From Lentzea aerocolonigenes (GTDB taxonomy: Bacteria; Actinomycetota; Actinomycetes; Mycobacteriales; Pseudonocardiaceae): DNA of 64,000 bases. Location: positions 186,001 to 250,000 of the forward strand of contig NZ_BBOJ01000012.1 of assembly GCF_000974445.1 (NCBI RefSeq), given 5' to 3'. A program made the position numbers and the translations under genes. Under the pieces are notes generated by a model. The model was not told the origin of the DNA and made no database searches. It saw nothing but the letters and a program-made list of their open reading frames with translations. Positions 24,988 through 33,589 of the stretch are shown here, piece by piece (positions within the stretch are counted from its first letter, which is position 1; the number at the start of each line of letters is the position of its first letter).

Positions 24988-25821
24988 GTGACCACGACGA
25001 ACTCCACCGCCTACAGCCGCGACCTCGGTGACGAGCTCCGCCGCCTGAGGCAGCGCTTCACGGGCCTGCGCGGCCGAGCCATGGCCATCCAGCTCGGCTG
25101 GGACCCCAGCAAGGTCAGCAACATCGAGCACGGCAAGATCAGGGCCAGCGCCGTCGACCTGGCCCAGTACCTCACGGTGTGCGGCAAGGACGTCGACTTC
25201 TTCGAGGACTTCCTCAACCGCTACCGCAACGCCTTCGACCCGTACCTGGTCCAGGACCCGGACAACCAGCGCACCCTCGCCATGACCGAGGCCGCGGCCA
25301 CCAAGATCACGGCCTACGACGTGATCTCGATCCACCCCCTCCTGCACACGCCGGCCTACGCCCGCGCGGTGCAAGCGGCCACGGCCCATCCCCTCCAGGA
25401 CCCGGTGGAAACCCTCGACCGCCAAACGGTCATGCGCCGCCCCACCCACCCCGAGTGCACGTTCTACGTCCACGAGCTGGCCCTGCGAATCCGCCTGGGC
25501 GACACCCGAGTGATGCAGGACCAGTACGAACGCCTCCTGGCCGAGTCGAACATCGTCCGCATCATCCCGGCGGAAGCCACCTCGTCGGCCCTGCACCCGA
25601 AGTGCACGCTCTACGAGTTCGAGAACGCCGCCCCACTCGTCTACGCGGAATCCGACGTGGCCAAGGTGTTCGCCCAGGACGACGCGGCCGTGACGAGGTG
25701 CCGAACCCTCTTCGACCACCTCGAGGCCGTGGCCCTGAACGAACACCAGACGCGCCGCACCCTCACCCAGCACGTCCAGGCCTTGGGTGCCCCGGTCCGC
25801 GCCCTGACCAGGACTCAGTAG
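24988..25821 (+). CDS. XRE-type HTH regulator with DUF5753 domain
   Basis: A 277-residue protein. The HTH is at about residues 20-70 (RAMAIQLGWDPSKVSNIEHG), followed by a DUF5753 domain (about 90-265; HPLLHTPAYARAV, RQTVMRR). This architecture is abundant in Streptomyces and relatives, and some members (WhiJ-like) act in development, usually with a DUF397 partner. No DUF397 gene is adjacent. It follows ssgA by 64 bases and may belong to the same developmental unit. The GTG at 24988 is preferred to a TTG nine bases earlier. Confidence 0.85.
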   Translation: MTTTNSTAYSRDLGDELRRLRQRFTGLRGRAMAIQLGWDPSKVSNIEHGKIRASAVDLAQYLTVCGKDVDFFEDFLNRYRNAFDPYLVQDPDNQRTLAMTEAAATKITAYDVISIHPLLHTPAYARAVQAATAHPLQDPVETLDRQTVMRRPTHPECTFYVHELALRIRLGDTRVMQDQYERLLAESNIVRIIPAEATSSALHPKCTLYEFENAAPLVYAESDVAKVFAQDDAAVTRCRTLFDHLEAVALNEHQTRRTLTQHVQALGAPVRALTRTQ

Positions 25822-26747
25822 CCGTAGATCAAGTCGAAGGCCAACTGCGGGTCGAACTTCCCGGCGTCCACTCCAGGCGCCTTCCCGCACCGCCCGTCGG
25901 AGTCCCCGGGAACCTTGACCCACAACAACATCTCCGCACCCCCACCGGTACGAGCGGGCGTGCCGAGCTTGCGCCCGCCGGGATTGCACCACTCCCCGTT
26001 GTGCCCGTTGCCGTTGCGACTGGTGTCGATCACGTACGGCTTGGTGAAGCCGGAGAAGCTCGCGTTCACCGCGTTGCCGTACGTCGTCGAGGCGGCCGTG
26101 GTGTGGTAGTTCGACACGTTGATCGAGAAGCCGCGGACGTTGCGCACGCCCGCCGCGTCGAGCCTGCCGGCCATGGTGTTCGCCGGTACCCACTGAGCAT
26201 TTCCGGCGTCGAGGTAGGCCCACGTGTTGGGCGCCTTGGCCTTGAACTGCTCGGTGGCGTACTTGATCATCGCCGTCCGCTCGGCGATCTTGGTGCTGTC
26301 CAGGCAGTTGAAGTCCGCGAGCGAGTCCGGCTCGATGACGACGACCGCCGGACGGCTGCCGATGCCGGCCGCGAACGCGGAGATCCAGGCGCGGTAGGCC
26401 GCCGGGGTGCCCGCGCCGCCGCCGGAGTGGCCGCCGCACGCGTCGCGGCCGGGGATGTTGTAGGCCACCAGGACGGGCAGCTTCGTGCCGGTCTTGTTCA
26501 CGTAGCTCGACACCGAGGTCTTGATGTCGCCGCTCCAGTTGCCGAACCAGCGGGCGATCGGCTTGGTGGAGATGTTCGCCTTGATAGCGGCCTGACGCCC
26601 ATCCCCAGCGTGCTCACGCACCCACACAGCAGGGTTGGAGTCAGGATCAACGTAGAACCCGTCGGTCATGCCAACGGGACTGGCAGCCTGAGCAGCCGGT
26701 GCGGCAACCACCACGGCGAGCAGGGCCAACGCAAGTGCTCGAATCAT
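25815..26747 (-). CDS. Secreted glycoside hydrolase family 6 (endoglucanase/cellobiohydrolase)
   Basis: A 310-residue GH6 catalytic domain with a signal peptide (MIRALALALLAVVVAA, cleavage near residue 22). Catalytic region: YNIPGRDACGGHSGG with Asp102 as the likely acid, and VVIEPDSLADF with Asp141. Length fits a lone catalytic domain; there is no carbohydrate-binding module. Secreted GH6 enzymes cut cellulose or beta-1,4-glucan by inversion. Its 3-prime end overlaps the convergent XRE gene by seven bases. I saw no CebR-type palindrome upstream. Confidence 0.9.
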   Translation of the reverse strand: MIRALALALLAVVVAAPAAQAASPVGMTDGFYVDPDSNPAVWVREHAGDGRQAAIKANISTKPIARWFGNWSGDIKTSVSSYVNKTGTKLPVLVAYNIPGRDACGGHSGGGAGTPAAYRAWISAFAAGIGSRPAVVVIEPDSLADFNCLDSTKIAERTAMIKYATEQFKAKAPNTWAYLDAGNAQWVPANTMAGRLDAAGVRNVRGFSINVSNYHTTAASTTYGNAVNASFSGFTKPYVIDTSRNGNGHNGEWCNPGGRKLGTPARTGGGAEMLLWVKVPGDSDGRCGKAPGVDAGKFDPQLAFDLIYGY

Positions 26748-26810
26748 GCGGACACACAAGCAAACCCCGCCTAAGGCCCGGTAAGTCCGCCTCAAACCCG
26801 AGCCGTCCCT

Positions 26811-27101
26811 CTAGCGAACCCCGGACTGAAGCGGCAACAACGGAGCCACCACCCGGGAGAACGGCCCGCTGCGAACAGTCCCGTCCGCCGGCCCGAGGAA
26901 CGGTGCCGCCGGGTCGAGCGCGTTGGGCAGCCTCGCATAGGCCGCCCAACGCTCGTCCCAGGCCTGAATCACGTCGAGGTGTCCGCCAGGCAGGAACCGG
27001 GTCAGGTGCACCCCTGCGACCTGCCCGGTGTTCCCCAGCAGCGGGAGCAGCCGGAAGCCGCCCTCTCGTCGCAACCTCTCGATCAGCTCCGCGCTGTCCA
27101 T
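26811..27101 (-). CDS. Hypothetical protein in the glycerol operon
   Basis: A 96-residue protein (MDSAELIERLRREGGFRLLP start) starting one base after the glpD stop, so it is probably translated with it. The middle (VIQAWDERWAAYARLPNALD) is polar and Trp-rich. I recognise no family. Its place as the last gene of the glpF-glpK-glpD unit suggests a link to glycerol metabolism, but nothing in the sequence shows the role. Confidence 0.6.
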   Translation of the reverse strand: MDSAELIERLRREGGFRLLPLLGNTGQVAGVHLTRFLPGGHLDVIQAWDERWAAYARLPNALDPAAPFLGPADGTVRSGPFSRVVAPLLPLQSGVR

Positions 27102-27102
27102 C

Positions 27103-28710
27103 TCATTTCGCCGCCATCTCCGTCGCGTAGTCCTGATAGACACGCACCGCCGCGTCGCGTTCCGCCGCGGACCACCCGAGCGGACCGGCGATCAGGTCGG
27201 CCACCTGACCTGCCACGGACGCACCCTGGTCGAGGTGCTCGATGGCGATCCGGGTCCGCCGCGCCAGCACGTCCTCGAGATCCAACGCGCCCTCGTGCGT
27301 GACCGCGTAGACGATCTCCGCCGCCAGGTACCCGGCAACGTCCACCCCGAGCGAAGAATCCTGAGCCACCAACGCCAGCACGTCGGACACCGCCGACCCG
27401 TACCGCCGCAGCAGACGCTCCACAGTGGACGTGGACAGACCGGACTCGGAGGCAACTCGAGCCCGGTCCGCCCACAGCTCGTGATACCCGACCGCCCCGC
27501 ACAACGGCAGCCGGGCGGTCAACGAGGGCGCCACCGCACGCCCCAACCCGGAAACAGCGGCGTCAACCACGTCCGCGGCCATCACGCGGTATGTCGTGTA
27601 CTTGCCACCAGCGATCACGAAGAACCCGGGCTCGCGCTCAGCCACCGCGTGCTCGCGCGACAACTTCGCGGTGTCCCCGGAAGCCCCGTCGAGCAACGGC
27701 CGCAGCCCCGCGTAGGTGCCGAGCACGTCGTCGACCGACAAGGGAGCGCGCAACACGGCGTTGACGTGGTCGAGGATGTAGGAGACGTCCTCGGAAGTGG
27801 CGGCAACGGAAGCAGGGTCCCCGGAGTACGGCGTGTCCGTGGTGCCGATGATCCAGTACCGCCCCCACGGGATGACGAACAGCACCGACTTCTCGGTCCG
27901 CGTGATCAGCCCGCCGTCGAGCTGGATCTTCGAGCGGTCCACGAGAACGTGCACGCCCTTGGACATCCGCACGTGGAACGGCGGCGCACCGGGGGACATC
28001 GAGTTCAGCGAGTCGGTCCACACGCCGGTCGCGCTGATCACGCGCCGGGCGCGGACGTCGACCACCGTCCCGTCCACCGACACCCTGGCACCGGAAACGC
28101 GACCGCCAGAGCGCAGCAGCGAGGTGACCCGAGCCCGGGACAACACCGTGGCGCCGTGCTGGGCCGCCGTGCGAACAAGCGTCAGCACCAGCCGCGCGTC
28201 GTCCATCTGCGCGTCGTAGTAACGAATCGCGCCGGCGAAAGCATCAGAATCAACAGAGGGCCCGACCGCGGCCATCTTCGACCGGGACAGGTGCCGGTGC
28301 ATCGGCACGGCCCCCGCGCCACCGATCAGGTCGTACAGCATCACGCCCGCGCCGACGTAAGCGCGTTCCCACTGCTTCGACAGCGGGAAGAGGAACGGCA
28401 CCGGCCGCACCAGGTGCGGTGCGAGCCGGCGCAGCAACAGGCCGCGTTCCTTCAGAGCTTCCCGGACCAGCTTGAACTCCAGCTGCTCCAGGTAACGCAG
28501 CCCGCCGTGGACGAGCTTGCTGGACCGGCTCGACGTGCCCGCCGCCCAGTCGTGTGCTTCGACCAGCGCGACGGAGAGACCGCGGGACGCCGCGTCCAGT
28601 GCAGCGCCCGCACCGACCACGCCACCGCCCACCACGAGCACGTCGAACTCCGTGCTGCCCAATGCGGCAAGCGAGTCAGCACGCCGAGCCGGATCCAGCC
28701 TTGCGAACAA
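27103..28710 (-). CDS. glpD: Glycerol-3-phosphate dehydrogenase (FAD, respiratory)
   Basis: A 535-residue flavoprotein. The N-terminal FAD dinucleotide fold reads VLVVGGGVVGAGAALDAASR, and the family stretch SSRSSKLVHGGLRYLEQ follows. The C-terminal DAO_C domain runs from about residue 390. It oxidises glycerol 3-phosphate to dihydroxyacetone phosphate at the membrane, passing electrons to quinone. The start is a rare TTG at 28710, supported by a GGAG site six bases upstream. It sits 40 bases after glpK in the glpF-glpK-glpD operon. Confidence 0.93.
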   Translation of the reverse strand: MFARLDPARRADSLAALGSTEFDVLVVGGGVVGAGAALDAASRGLSVALVEAHDWAAGTSSRSSKLVHGGLRYLEQLEFKLVREALKERGLLLRRLAPHLVRPVPFLFPLSKQWERAYVGAGVMLYDLIGGAGAVPMHRHLSRSKMAAVGPSVDSDAFAGAIRYYDAQMDDARLVLTLVRTAAQHGATVLSRARVTSLLRSGGRVSGARVSVDGTVVDVRARRVISATGVWTDSLNSMSPGAPPFHVRMSKGVHVLVDRSKIQLDGGLITRTEKSVLFVIPWGRYWIIGTTDTPYSGDPASVAATSEDVSYILDHVNAVLRAPLSVDDVLGTYAGLRPLLDGASGDTAKLSREHAVAEREPGFFVIAGGKYTTYRVMAADVVDAAVSGLGRAVAPSLTARLPLCGAVGYHELWADRARVASESGLSTSTVERLLRRYGSAVSDVLALVAQDSSLGVDVAGYLAAEIVYAVTHEGALDLEDVLARRTRIAIEHLDQGASVAGQVADLIAGPLGWSAAERDAAVRVYQDYATEMAAK

Positions 28711-28750
28711 CTTCAGCTCCTAAGAAAGAAGAACTCAGCGAACGCCTGTC

Positions 28751-30268
28751 TTATCGGACGTCGGCGTCGACCCAGTCGAACGACTTGGTGACGGCCTTCT
28801 TCCAGTTGCGGTACTCGCGCTCGCGCTCGTCGGCCGCCAGCTCGGGCGTCCAGCGCTTGTCCTCGGCCCAGTTGGCGCGCAGCTCGTCCAGACCCGACCA
28901 GTAGCCGACGGCCAGACCGGCGGCGTACGCGGCACCGAGAGCGGTGGTCTCGGCGACAACGGGACGCACCACCGGCACGTCGAGGACGTCGGCCTGGAAC
29001 TGCATGAGCAGCTCGTTCTGGACCATGCCGCCGTCGACCTTGAGCTCGGTCAGCGGCACGCCGGAGTCGGCGTTCATCGCGTCCAGGACCTCGCGGGTCT
29101 GGAACGCCGTCGCCTCCAGCACGGCACGCGCCAGGTGGCCCTTGTTGACGAACCTCGTCAAACCCACCACCGCACCACGGGCGTCAGCACGCCAGTACGG
29201 CGCGAACAGGCCGGAGAACGCCGGCACGAAGTACGCGCCACCGTTGTCCTCGACCGAGCGGGCGAGCGTCTCGATCTCCGGGGCCGAGCCGATGATGCCG
29301 AGGTTGTCGCGCAGCCACTGCACCAGCGAGCCGGTGACCGCGATCGAGCCTTCCAGCGCGTAGACCGGGGCCTCGTCGCCGATCTTGTAGCAGACCGTGG
29401 TCAGCAGGCCGTTCTTCGACGCGACCTTCTCCGTGCCCGTGTTGAGGAGCATGAAGTTGCCGGTGCCGTAGGTGTTCTTCGCGGTGCCGGGCTCGTAGCA
29501 GGCCTGGCCGAACGTGGCGGCCTGCTGGTCGCCGAGGATGCCCGCGATCGGCACACCCTTCAGCACCCCGCCGGGGCCGCCGTTGCCGTAGACCTCCGAG
29601 GAGGAACGGATCTCCGGCAGCATGGACAGCGGAATGCCCATCTCGCCCGCGATCTCGGCGTCCCACTGCAGCGTGTCGAGGTCCATCAGCATGGTCCGCG
29701 ACGCGTTGGTCACGTCCGTGGCGTGCACACCGCCGTTGGGGCCGCCGGTGAGGTTCCACAGCGTCCACGTGTCGGTGTTGCCGAACAGCAGGTCGCCGGC
29801 CTCGGCGCGCTCACGGGCTCCTTCGACGTTGTCGAGGATCCAGCGGATCTTCGGGCCGGAGAAGTACGTCGCGAGCGGCAGGCCGACCTTCGCCTTGTAG
29901 CGCTCGGCACCACCACCCAGCGCACCGAGCTCCTCGACGATCGCCTGCGTGCGGGTGTCCTGCCAGACGATCGCGTTGTAGACGGGCTCGCCGGTGTTCT
30001 TGTCCCACACCACCGCGGTCTCGCGCTGGTTGGTGATGCCGACGGCGGCGAGGTCACCGGTGTTGAGGTCGGCGGCGGCGAGCGCCTGGCCGATCACGAA
30101 CCGGGTGTTCTCGGAGATCTCGACCGGGTTGTGCTCGACCCAGCCGGCCCGCGGGAAGATCTGCTCGTGCTCCTTCTGGCCCACGGCGACGATGGAGCCG
30201 CTGTGGTCGAAGATGATCGCCCTGGTGCTGGTCGTGCCCTGGTCGACGGCGAGAACGTACTGCGTCAT
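28751..30268 (-). CDS. glpK: Glycerol kinase 1
   Basis: A 505-residue FGGY kinase with the glycerol kinase opening [12 protein letters not shown], the substrate region [11 protein letters not shown] and the C-terminal [16 protein letters not shown] signature. It phosphorylates glycerol to glycerol 3-phosphate for glpD next in the operon. The ATG has an AAGGA site. It shares most motifs with the second kinase at 32081-33589, so the two are paralogues in one locus. Confidence 0.94.
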   Translation of the reverse strand: MTQYVLAVDQGTTSTRAIIFDHSGSIVAVGQKEHEQIFPRAGWVEHNPVEISENTRFVIGQALAAADLNTGDLAAVGITNQRETAVVWDKNTGEPVYNAIVWQDTRTQAIVEELGALGGGAERYKAKVGLPLATYFSGPKIRWILDNVEGARERAEAGDLLFGNTDTWTLWNLTGGPNGGVHATDVTNASRTMLMDLDTLQWDAEIAGEMGIPLSMLPEIRSSSEVYGNGGPGGVLKGVPIAGILGDQQAATFGQACYEPGTAKNTYGTGNFMLLNTGTEKVASKNGLLTTVCYKIGDEAPVYALEGSIAVTGSLVQWLRDNLGIIGSAPEIETLARSVEDNGGAYFVPAFSGLFAPYWRADARGAVVGLTRFVNKGHLARAVLEATAFQTREVLDAMNADSGVPLTELKVDGGMVQNELLMQFQADVLDVPVVRPVVAETTALGAAYAAGLAVGYWSGLDELRANWAEDKRWTPELAADEREREYRNWKKAVTKSFDWVDADVR

Positions 30269-30295
30269 CGAAACTGTCCTTTCGGGATGGTCAGA

Positions 30296-31051
30296 TCAGA
30301 ACACGAGCGAGGCGACGACACCGGCGATGGCACCGCCGACGATCGGGCCGACGACGGGGATCCAGGAGTAACCCCAGTCGGAGTCCTTCTTGCCGACGGC
30401 CTCACCGTCGGTCCCCTTGTAGGACAGCGGCAGCAACGCGTGCGCGATGCGCGGGCCGAGGTCACGGGCCGGGTTGATGGCGTAGCCGGTGGGGCCACCG
30501 AGAGAGGCGCCGATGCCGACGACCAGCAGCGCCGCGGCCAGCGGGCCGATCTGGGTCGGGGTCTTGCCGAACGCGAGGATCACGAAGACCAGCACGAACG
30601 TGCCGATGATCTCGCAGACCAGGTTCCACGCGTAGCTGCGGATCGCCGGGCCGGTGGAGAAGACGGCGAGCTTGAGACCCTCGTCGGGCGTCTCGTCGAA
30701 GTGCGGCTTGTACGCGAGCCACGCGAGCACGGCACCGAGGAACGCGCCGAGGAACTCACCGGCGAAGTACACGATCGTCGAGCCCGCGCTCACCGGAACG
30801 CCGGGCGCGTACTCCGCCGCTCCGCTGGTGAGAATGCCGACGGTCACGGCCGGGTTGAGGTGCGCGCCCGACTTGTAGGCGACGTACACACCGGCGAAGA
30901 CGCCGAGGCCCCAGCCGAAGTTGATCAACAGCCATCCGCCGTCTAGGCCCTTCGACTTGGCGAGCAGCACGTTGGCCACCACACCCGCACCCAGCAACAG
31001 CAGGACGCCCGTACCGAGCACCTCGCTGAGGAACACTGACCCGAGACCCAC
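30296..31051 (-). CDS. glpF: Glycerol uptake facilitator (MIP channel)
   Basis: A 251-residue major intrinsic protein with six membrane helices and the two NPA half-helices: HLNPAVTVG (about residue 64) and INPARDLGPR (about 193). The Asp after NPAR is typical of glycerol facilitators rather than strict water channels. The GTG at 31051 has a GGGAGG site. First gene of the glycerol operon, facing the IclR-type regulator across a 254-base control region that holds three palindromes. Confidence 0.92.
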   Translation of the reverse strand: MGLGSVFLSEVLGTGVLLLLGAGVVANVLLAKSKGLDGGWLLINFGWGLGVFAGVYVAYKSGAHLNPAVTVGILTSGAAEYAPGVPVSAGSTIVYFAGEFLGAFLGAVLAWLAYKPHFDETPDEGLKLAVFSTGPAIRSYAWNLVCEIIGTFVLVFVILAFGKTPTQIGPLAAALLVVGIGASLGGPTGYAINPARDLGPRIAHALLPLSYKGTDGEAVGKKDSDWGYSWIPVVGPIVGGAIAGVVASLVF

Positions 31052-31144
31052 GCTGGCCTCCCATTCGTTCTAAGCGGCTGATCACCCCGTGGTGACTGCC
31101 GCGGAACGTAATGACCTGCGTCACTCCTGCTCAACGGGCACGTT

Positions 31145-31157
31145 TCGACAATGTCGA
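31145..31157. promoter_or_regulatory. Palindromic operator candidate 1 (TCGACA-A-TGTCGA)
   Basis: A perfect six-base inverted repeat with a one-base centre, in the glpF/IclR control region. A near-copy lies at 31264-31276. GylR-type IclR proteins control glycerol operons in Streptomyces, so binding here is a fair inference. Confidence 0.5.
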
Positions 31158-31177
31158 CACCCGGTGAACCCCATCGC

Positions 31178-31193
31178 GTGACCAATCGGTCAC
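31178..31193. promoter_or_regulatory. Palindromic operator candidate 2 (GTGACC-N4-GGTCAC)
   Basis: A perfect six-base inverted repeat with a four-base spacer, between the two TCGACA-type boxes. Its sequence differs from them, so it may bind a second regulator, for example one for carbon catabolite control. Confidence 0.45.
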
Positions 31194-31263
31194 TCTGTGC
31201 TCAAACGCCGCGTCTCCAGCGGTTTTCCGGTGGTTTTCCAGGTCAGCGGGCGTGGGGGCGAGT

Positions 31264-31276
31264 TCGACATTGCCGA
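31264..31276. promoter_or_regulatory. Palindromic operator candidate 3 (TCGACA-T-TGCCGA)
   Basis: A near-copy of the box at 31145-31157, with one mismatch in the second arm, ending 30 bases before the regulator start. Its place fits autoregulation by the IclR protein. Confidence 0.45.
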
Positions 31277-31305
31277 CACGGGTCGTCTGAATTACGTTTG
31301 CCGCC

Positions 31306-32070
31306 GTGCCGGGACCCATCCAGTCGATCGAACGCGCCGCAGCCGTGCTGCGGCTCCTCGCGCGTGGCTCCGGCCATCACGGTCTCACGGAGATCGCCGA
31401 CTCGCTCGGTCTCGCGCGAGGGACCGCCCACGGGATTCTCCGCACCCTGCAACGGGTCGAGTTCGTCGAACAGGACCAGGCGACGGGCCGCTACCGCCTC
31501 GGCGCGGCGCTGCTGCACCTGGGCACGTCCTACCTGGACGCCAACGAGCTGCGTTCTCGATCGATCAACTGGGCCGACACCCTCGCCGCGAGGTCTGGCC
31601 AGGAGGTCAGGATCGGCATGCACCACGACGGCGCCGTGCTCGTCGTGCACCACGTGTTCCGGCCGGACGACTCGGTGCAGACCCTCGGCATCGGTGCGAT
31701 GCTGCCGTTGCACGCGACGGCGCTCGGCAAGGTGCTGCTCGCGTACGACCCGGATCTGTCGGCGGCCGCACGCCGGAGGGAGCTGACGTCGTTGACCCGC
31801 AGGACGATCGTCCGTGCGCAGGCGTTGGAACGGGTGCTGACGGAGGTGCGCGCGCAGGGCTGGGCGGGTGAGGCCGAGGAGTACATGCCGGGTGAGGCCA
31901 GCATCGCCGCGCCGATCAGGATCCCCGGCGGGCTCGTGGTCGGCGCGATCGGCATCTCGGGCTCCGCGGACCGGCTGTGCGACTCCACGGGCCGACCGCG
32001 GGCGACGCTGGTGCGCCAGGTCCTCCAGGCCGCCGAAGCGGTCACCACTTCTCTCGTCGACGAGAACTGA
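31306..32070 (+). CDS. IclR family regulator of glycerol genes (GylR-like)
   Basis: A 254-residue IclR protein. An N-terminal winged HTH (about 1-65; IQSIERAAAVLRLLARGSGH, LTEIADSLGLARGTAHGILR) is followed by a C-terminal effector domain (about 75-250) with HATALGKVLLAY and the GEAEEYMPGEASIAAPI stretch typical of the family. It matches GylR in kind and place: divergent from glpF and followed 10 bases later by a second glycerol kinase. The likely inducer is glycerol or glycerol 3-phosphate, by analogy. The start is GTG. Confidence 0.88.
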   Translation: MPGPIQSIERAAAVLRLLARGSGHHGLTEIADSLGLARGTAHGILRTLQRVEFVEQDQATGRYRLGAALLHLGTSYLDANELRSRSINWADTLAARSGQEVRIGMHHDGAVLVVHHVFRPDDSVQTLGIGAMLPLHATALGKVLLAYDPDLSAAARRRELTSLTRRTIVRAQALERVLTEVRAQGWAGEAEEYMPGEASIAAPIRIPGGLVVGAIGISGSADRLCDSTGRPRATLVRQVLQAAEAVTTSLVDEN

Positions 32071-32080
32071 GGGGCTCGGC

Positions 32081-33589
32081 GTGCAACGGTTTGTGATGGC
32101 GATCGACCAGGGGACGACGTCGACGCGCTGCATCGTGTTCGACCAGAACGCCCGTCTGGTCGCGGTCGCCCAGCGCGAGCACCGGCAGTACCACCCGCGG
32201 CCCGGCTGGGTGGAGCAGGACGCCGTGGAGATCTGGCGCAACGTCGACCGGATCATGCCGCAGGCGTTGCGGCAGGCGGGAATCACCTCGGACCAGGTCG
32301 TGGCGCTGGGCATCACGAACCAGCGCGAGACGTTCGTGCTGTGGGACCGCCACACCGGTGTCCCCGTCGGCCGCGCGATCGTCTGGGAGGACATCCGCAC
32401 GGAGGAGCTCGTCGCGGAGCTGGAGAAGCAGCCGGGCATCGAGGAGGTCCGCGACCGCTGCGGCCTGCCGCTCGCGACCTACTTCTCCGCGCCGTCGCTG
32501 CGGTGGATGCTCGACAACGTGGCGGGCCTGCGGGCCAAGGCCGAACGCGGCGACGTCCTGTTCGGCACCATGGACACCTGGCTGATCTGGAACCTGACGG
32601 GTGGCGTGAACGGCGGCCTGCACGTCACGGACGTGACCAACGCGTCGCGCACCATGCTGATGAACCTCGGCACCCGTCAGTGGGACCCGATGCTGCTGGA
32701 GTTCTTCGGCGTGCCCGCGTCGATGCTGCCCGAGATCCGGCCGTCGACGGAGATCTCCGGCACGACCACGCGGGTCGTGCCGGGCATCTCGATCACCGCG
32801 GCGCTCGGCGACCAGCACGCGGCGTTGTTCGGGCAGACGTGCTTCGAGAAGGGCTCGATCAAGGGCACGTACGGCACCGGCGGGTTCCTGTTGATGAACA
32901 CGGGAAACGAGCTGGTGCGGTCGAAGCACGGGTTGCTGACGACGATCGGCTACCAGATCGGCGGCGAACCGGCGTACGCGCTGGAGGGCTCGATCGCCGT
33001 GGCCGGGTCGCTCGTGCAGTGGTTCCGCGACAACCTCGGGCTGATCCACAGCGCGCCGGAGATCGAGACGTTGGCGCGCACCGTGAAGGACAACGGCGGC
33101 TGCTACATCGTGCCGGCGTTCTCGGGGCTGTTCGCGCCGCACTGGCTCGCGCAGGCGCGCGGGCTGGTCGTGGGGCTGACGTCGTACATCAACAAGGGCC
33201 ACCTGGCGCGGGCCGTGCTGGAGGCGACCGGGTGGCAGACGCGTGAGGTGGTCGACGCGATGAACGCCGACCTCGGCGCGCCGACGCCCGTGTTGAAGGT
33301 GGACGGCGGGATGACCGCCGACCACCTGTTGATGCAGTTCATCGCGGACGTGCTGGACATCCCGGTGCAGCGGCCGCTCGTGGCGGAGACCGTGTCACTG
33401 GGTGCCGCGTATGCCGCAGGACTCGCCGCCGGATATTGGCCGGACCTCGAGGGACTGCGGCGGAACTGGCATCTGGCCGCGCGGTGGAACCCGGTGATGG
33501 ATGCCCGGCACCGCGAGGACGAGTACGCGAACTGGAAGCGGGCCGTGGAACTCACGTTCGCGTGGGCCCGCTCCAGTCCGTCCACTTAG
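32081..33589 (+). CDS. glpK: Glycerol kinase 2
   Basis: A 502-residue FGGY kinase paralogous to the one at 28751-30268 ([41 protein letters not shown]). The GTG at 32081 has a GAGGGG site and lies 10 bases after the IclR stop. Having a kinase in operon with its regulator and another in the divergent uptake operon is unusual; the two may differ in kinetics or induction. Its stop overlaps that of the convergent M24 peptidase gene. Confidence 0.92.
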   Translation: MQRFVMAIDQGTTSTRCIVFDQNARLVAVAQREHRQYHPRPGWVEQDAVEIWRNVDRIMPQALRQAGITSDQVVALGITNQRETFVLWDRHTGVPVGRAIVWEDIRTEELVAELEKQPGIEEVRDRCGLPLATYFSAPSLRWMLDNVAGLRAKAERGDVLFGTMDTWLIWNLTGGVNGGLHVTDVTNASRTMLMNLGTRQWDPMLLEFFGVPASMLPEIRPSTEISGTTTRVVPGISITAALGDQHAALFGQTCFEKGSIKGTYGTGGFLLMNTGNELVRSKHGLLTTIGYQIGGEPAYALEGSIAVAGSLVQWFRDNLGLIHSAPEIETLARTVKDNGGCYIVPAFSGLFAPHWLAQARGLVVGLTSYINKGHLARAVLEATGWQTREVVDAMNADLGAPTPVLKVDGGMTADHLLMQFIADVLDIPVQRPLVAETVSLGAAYAAGLAAGYWPDLEGLRRNWHLAARWNPVMDARHREDEYANWKRAVELTFAWARSSPST

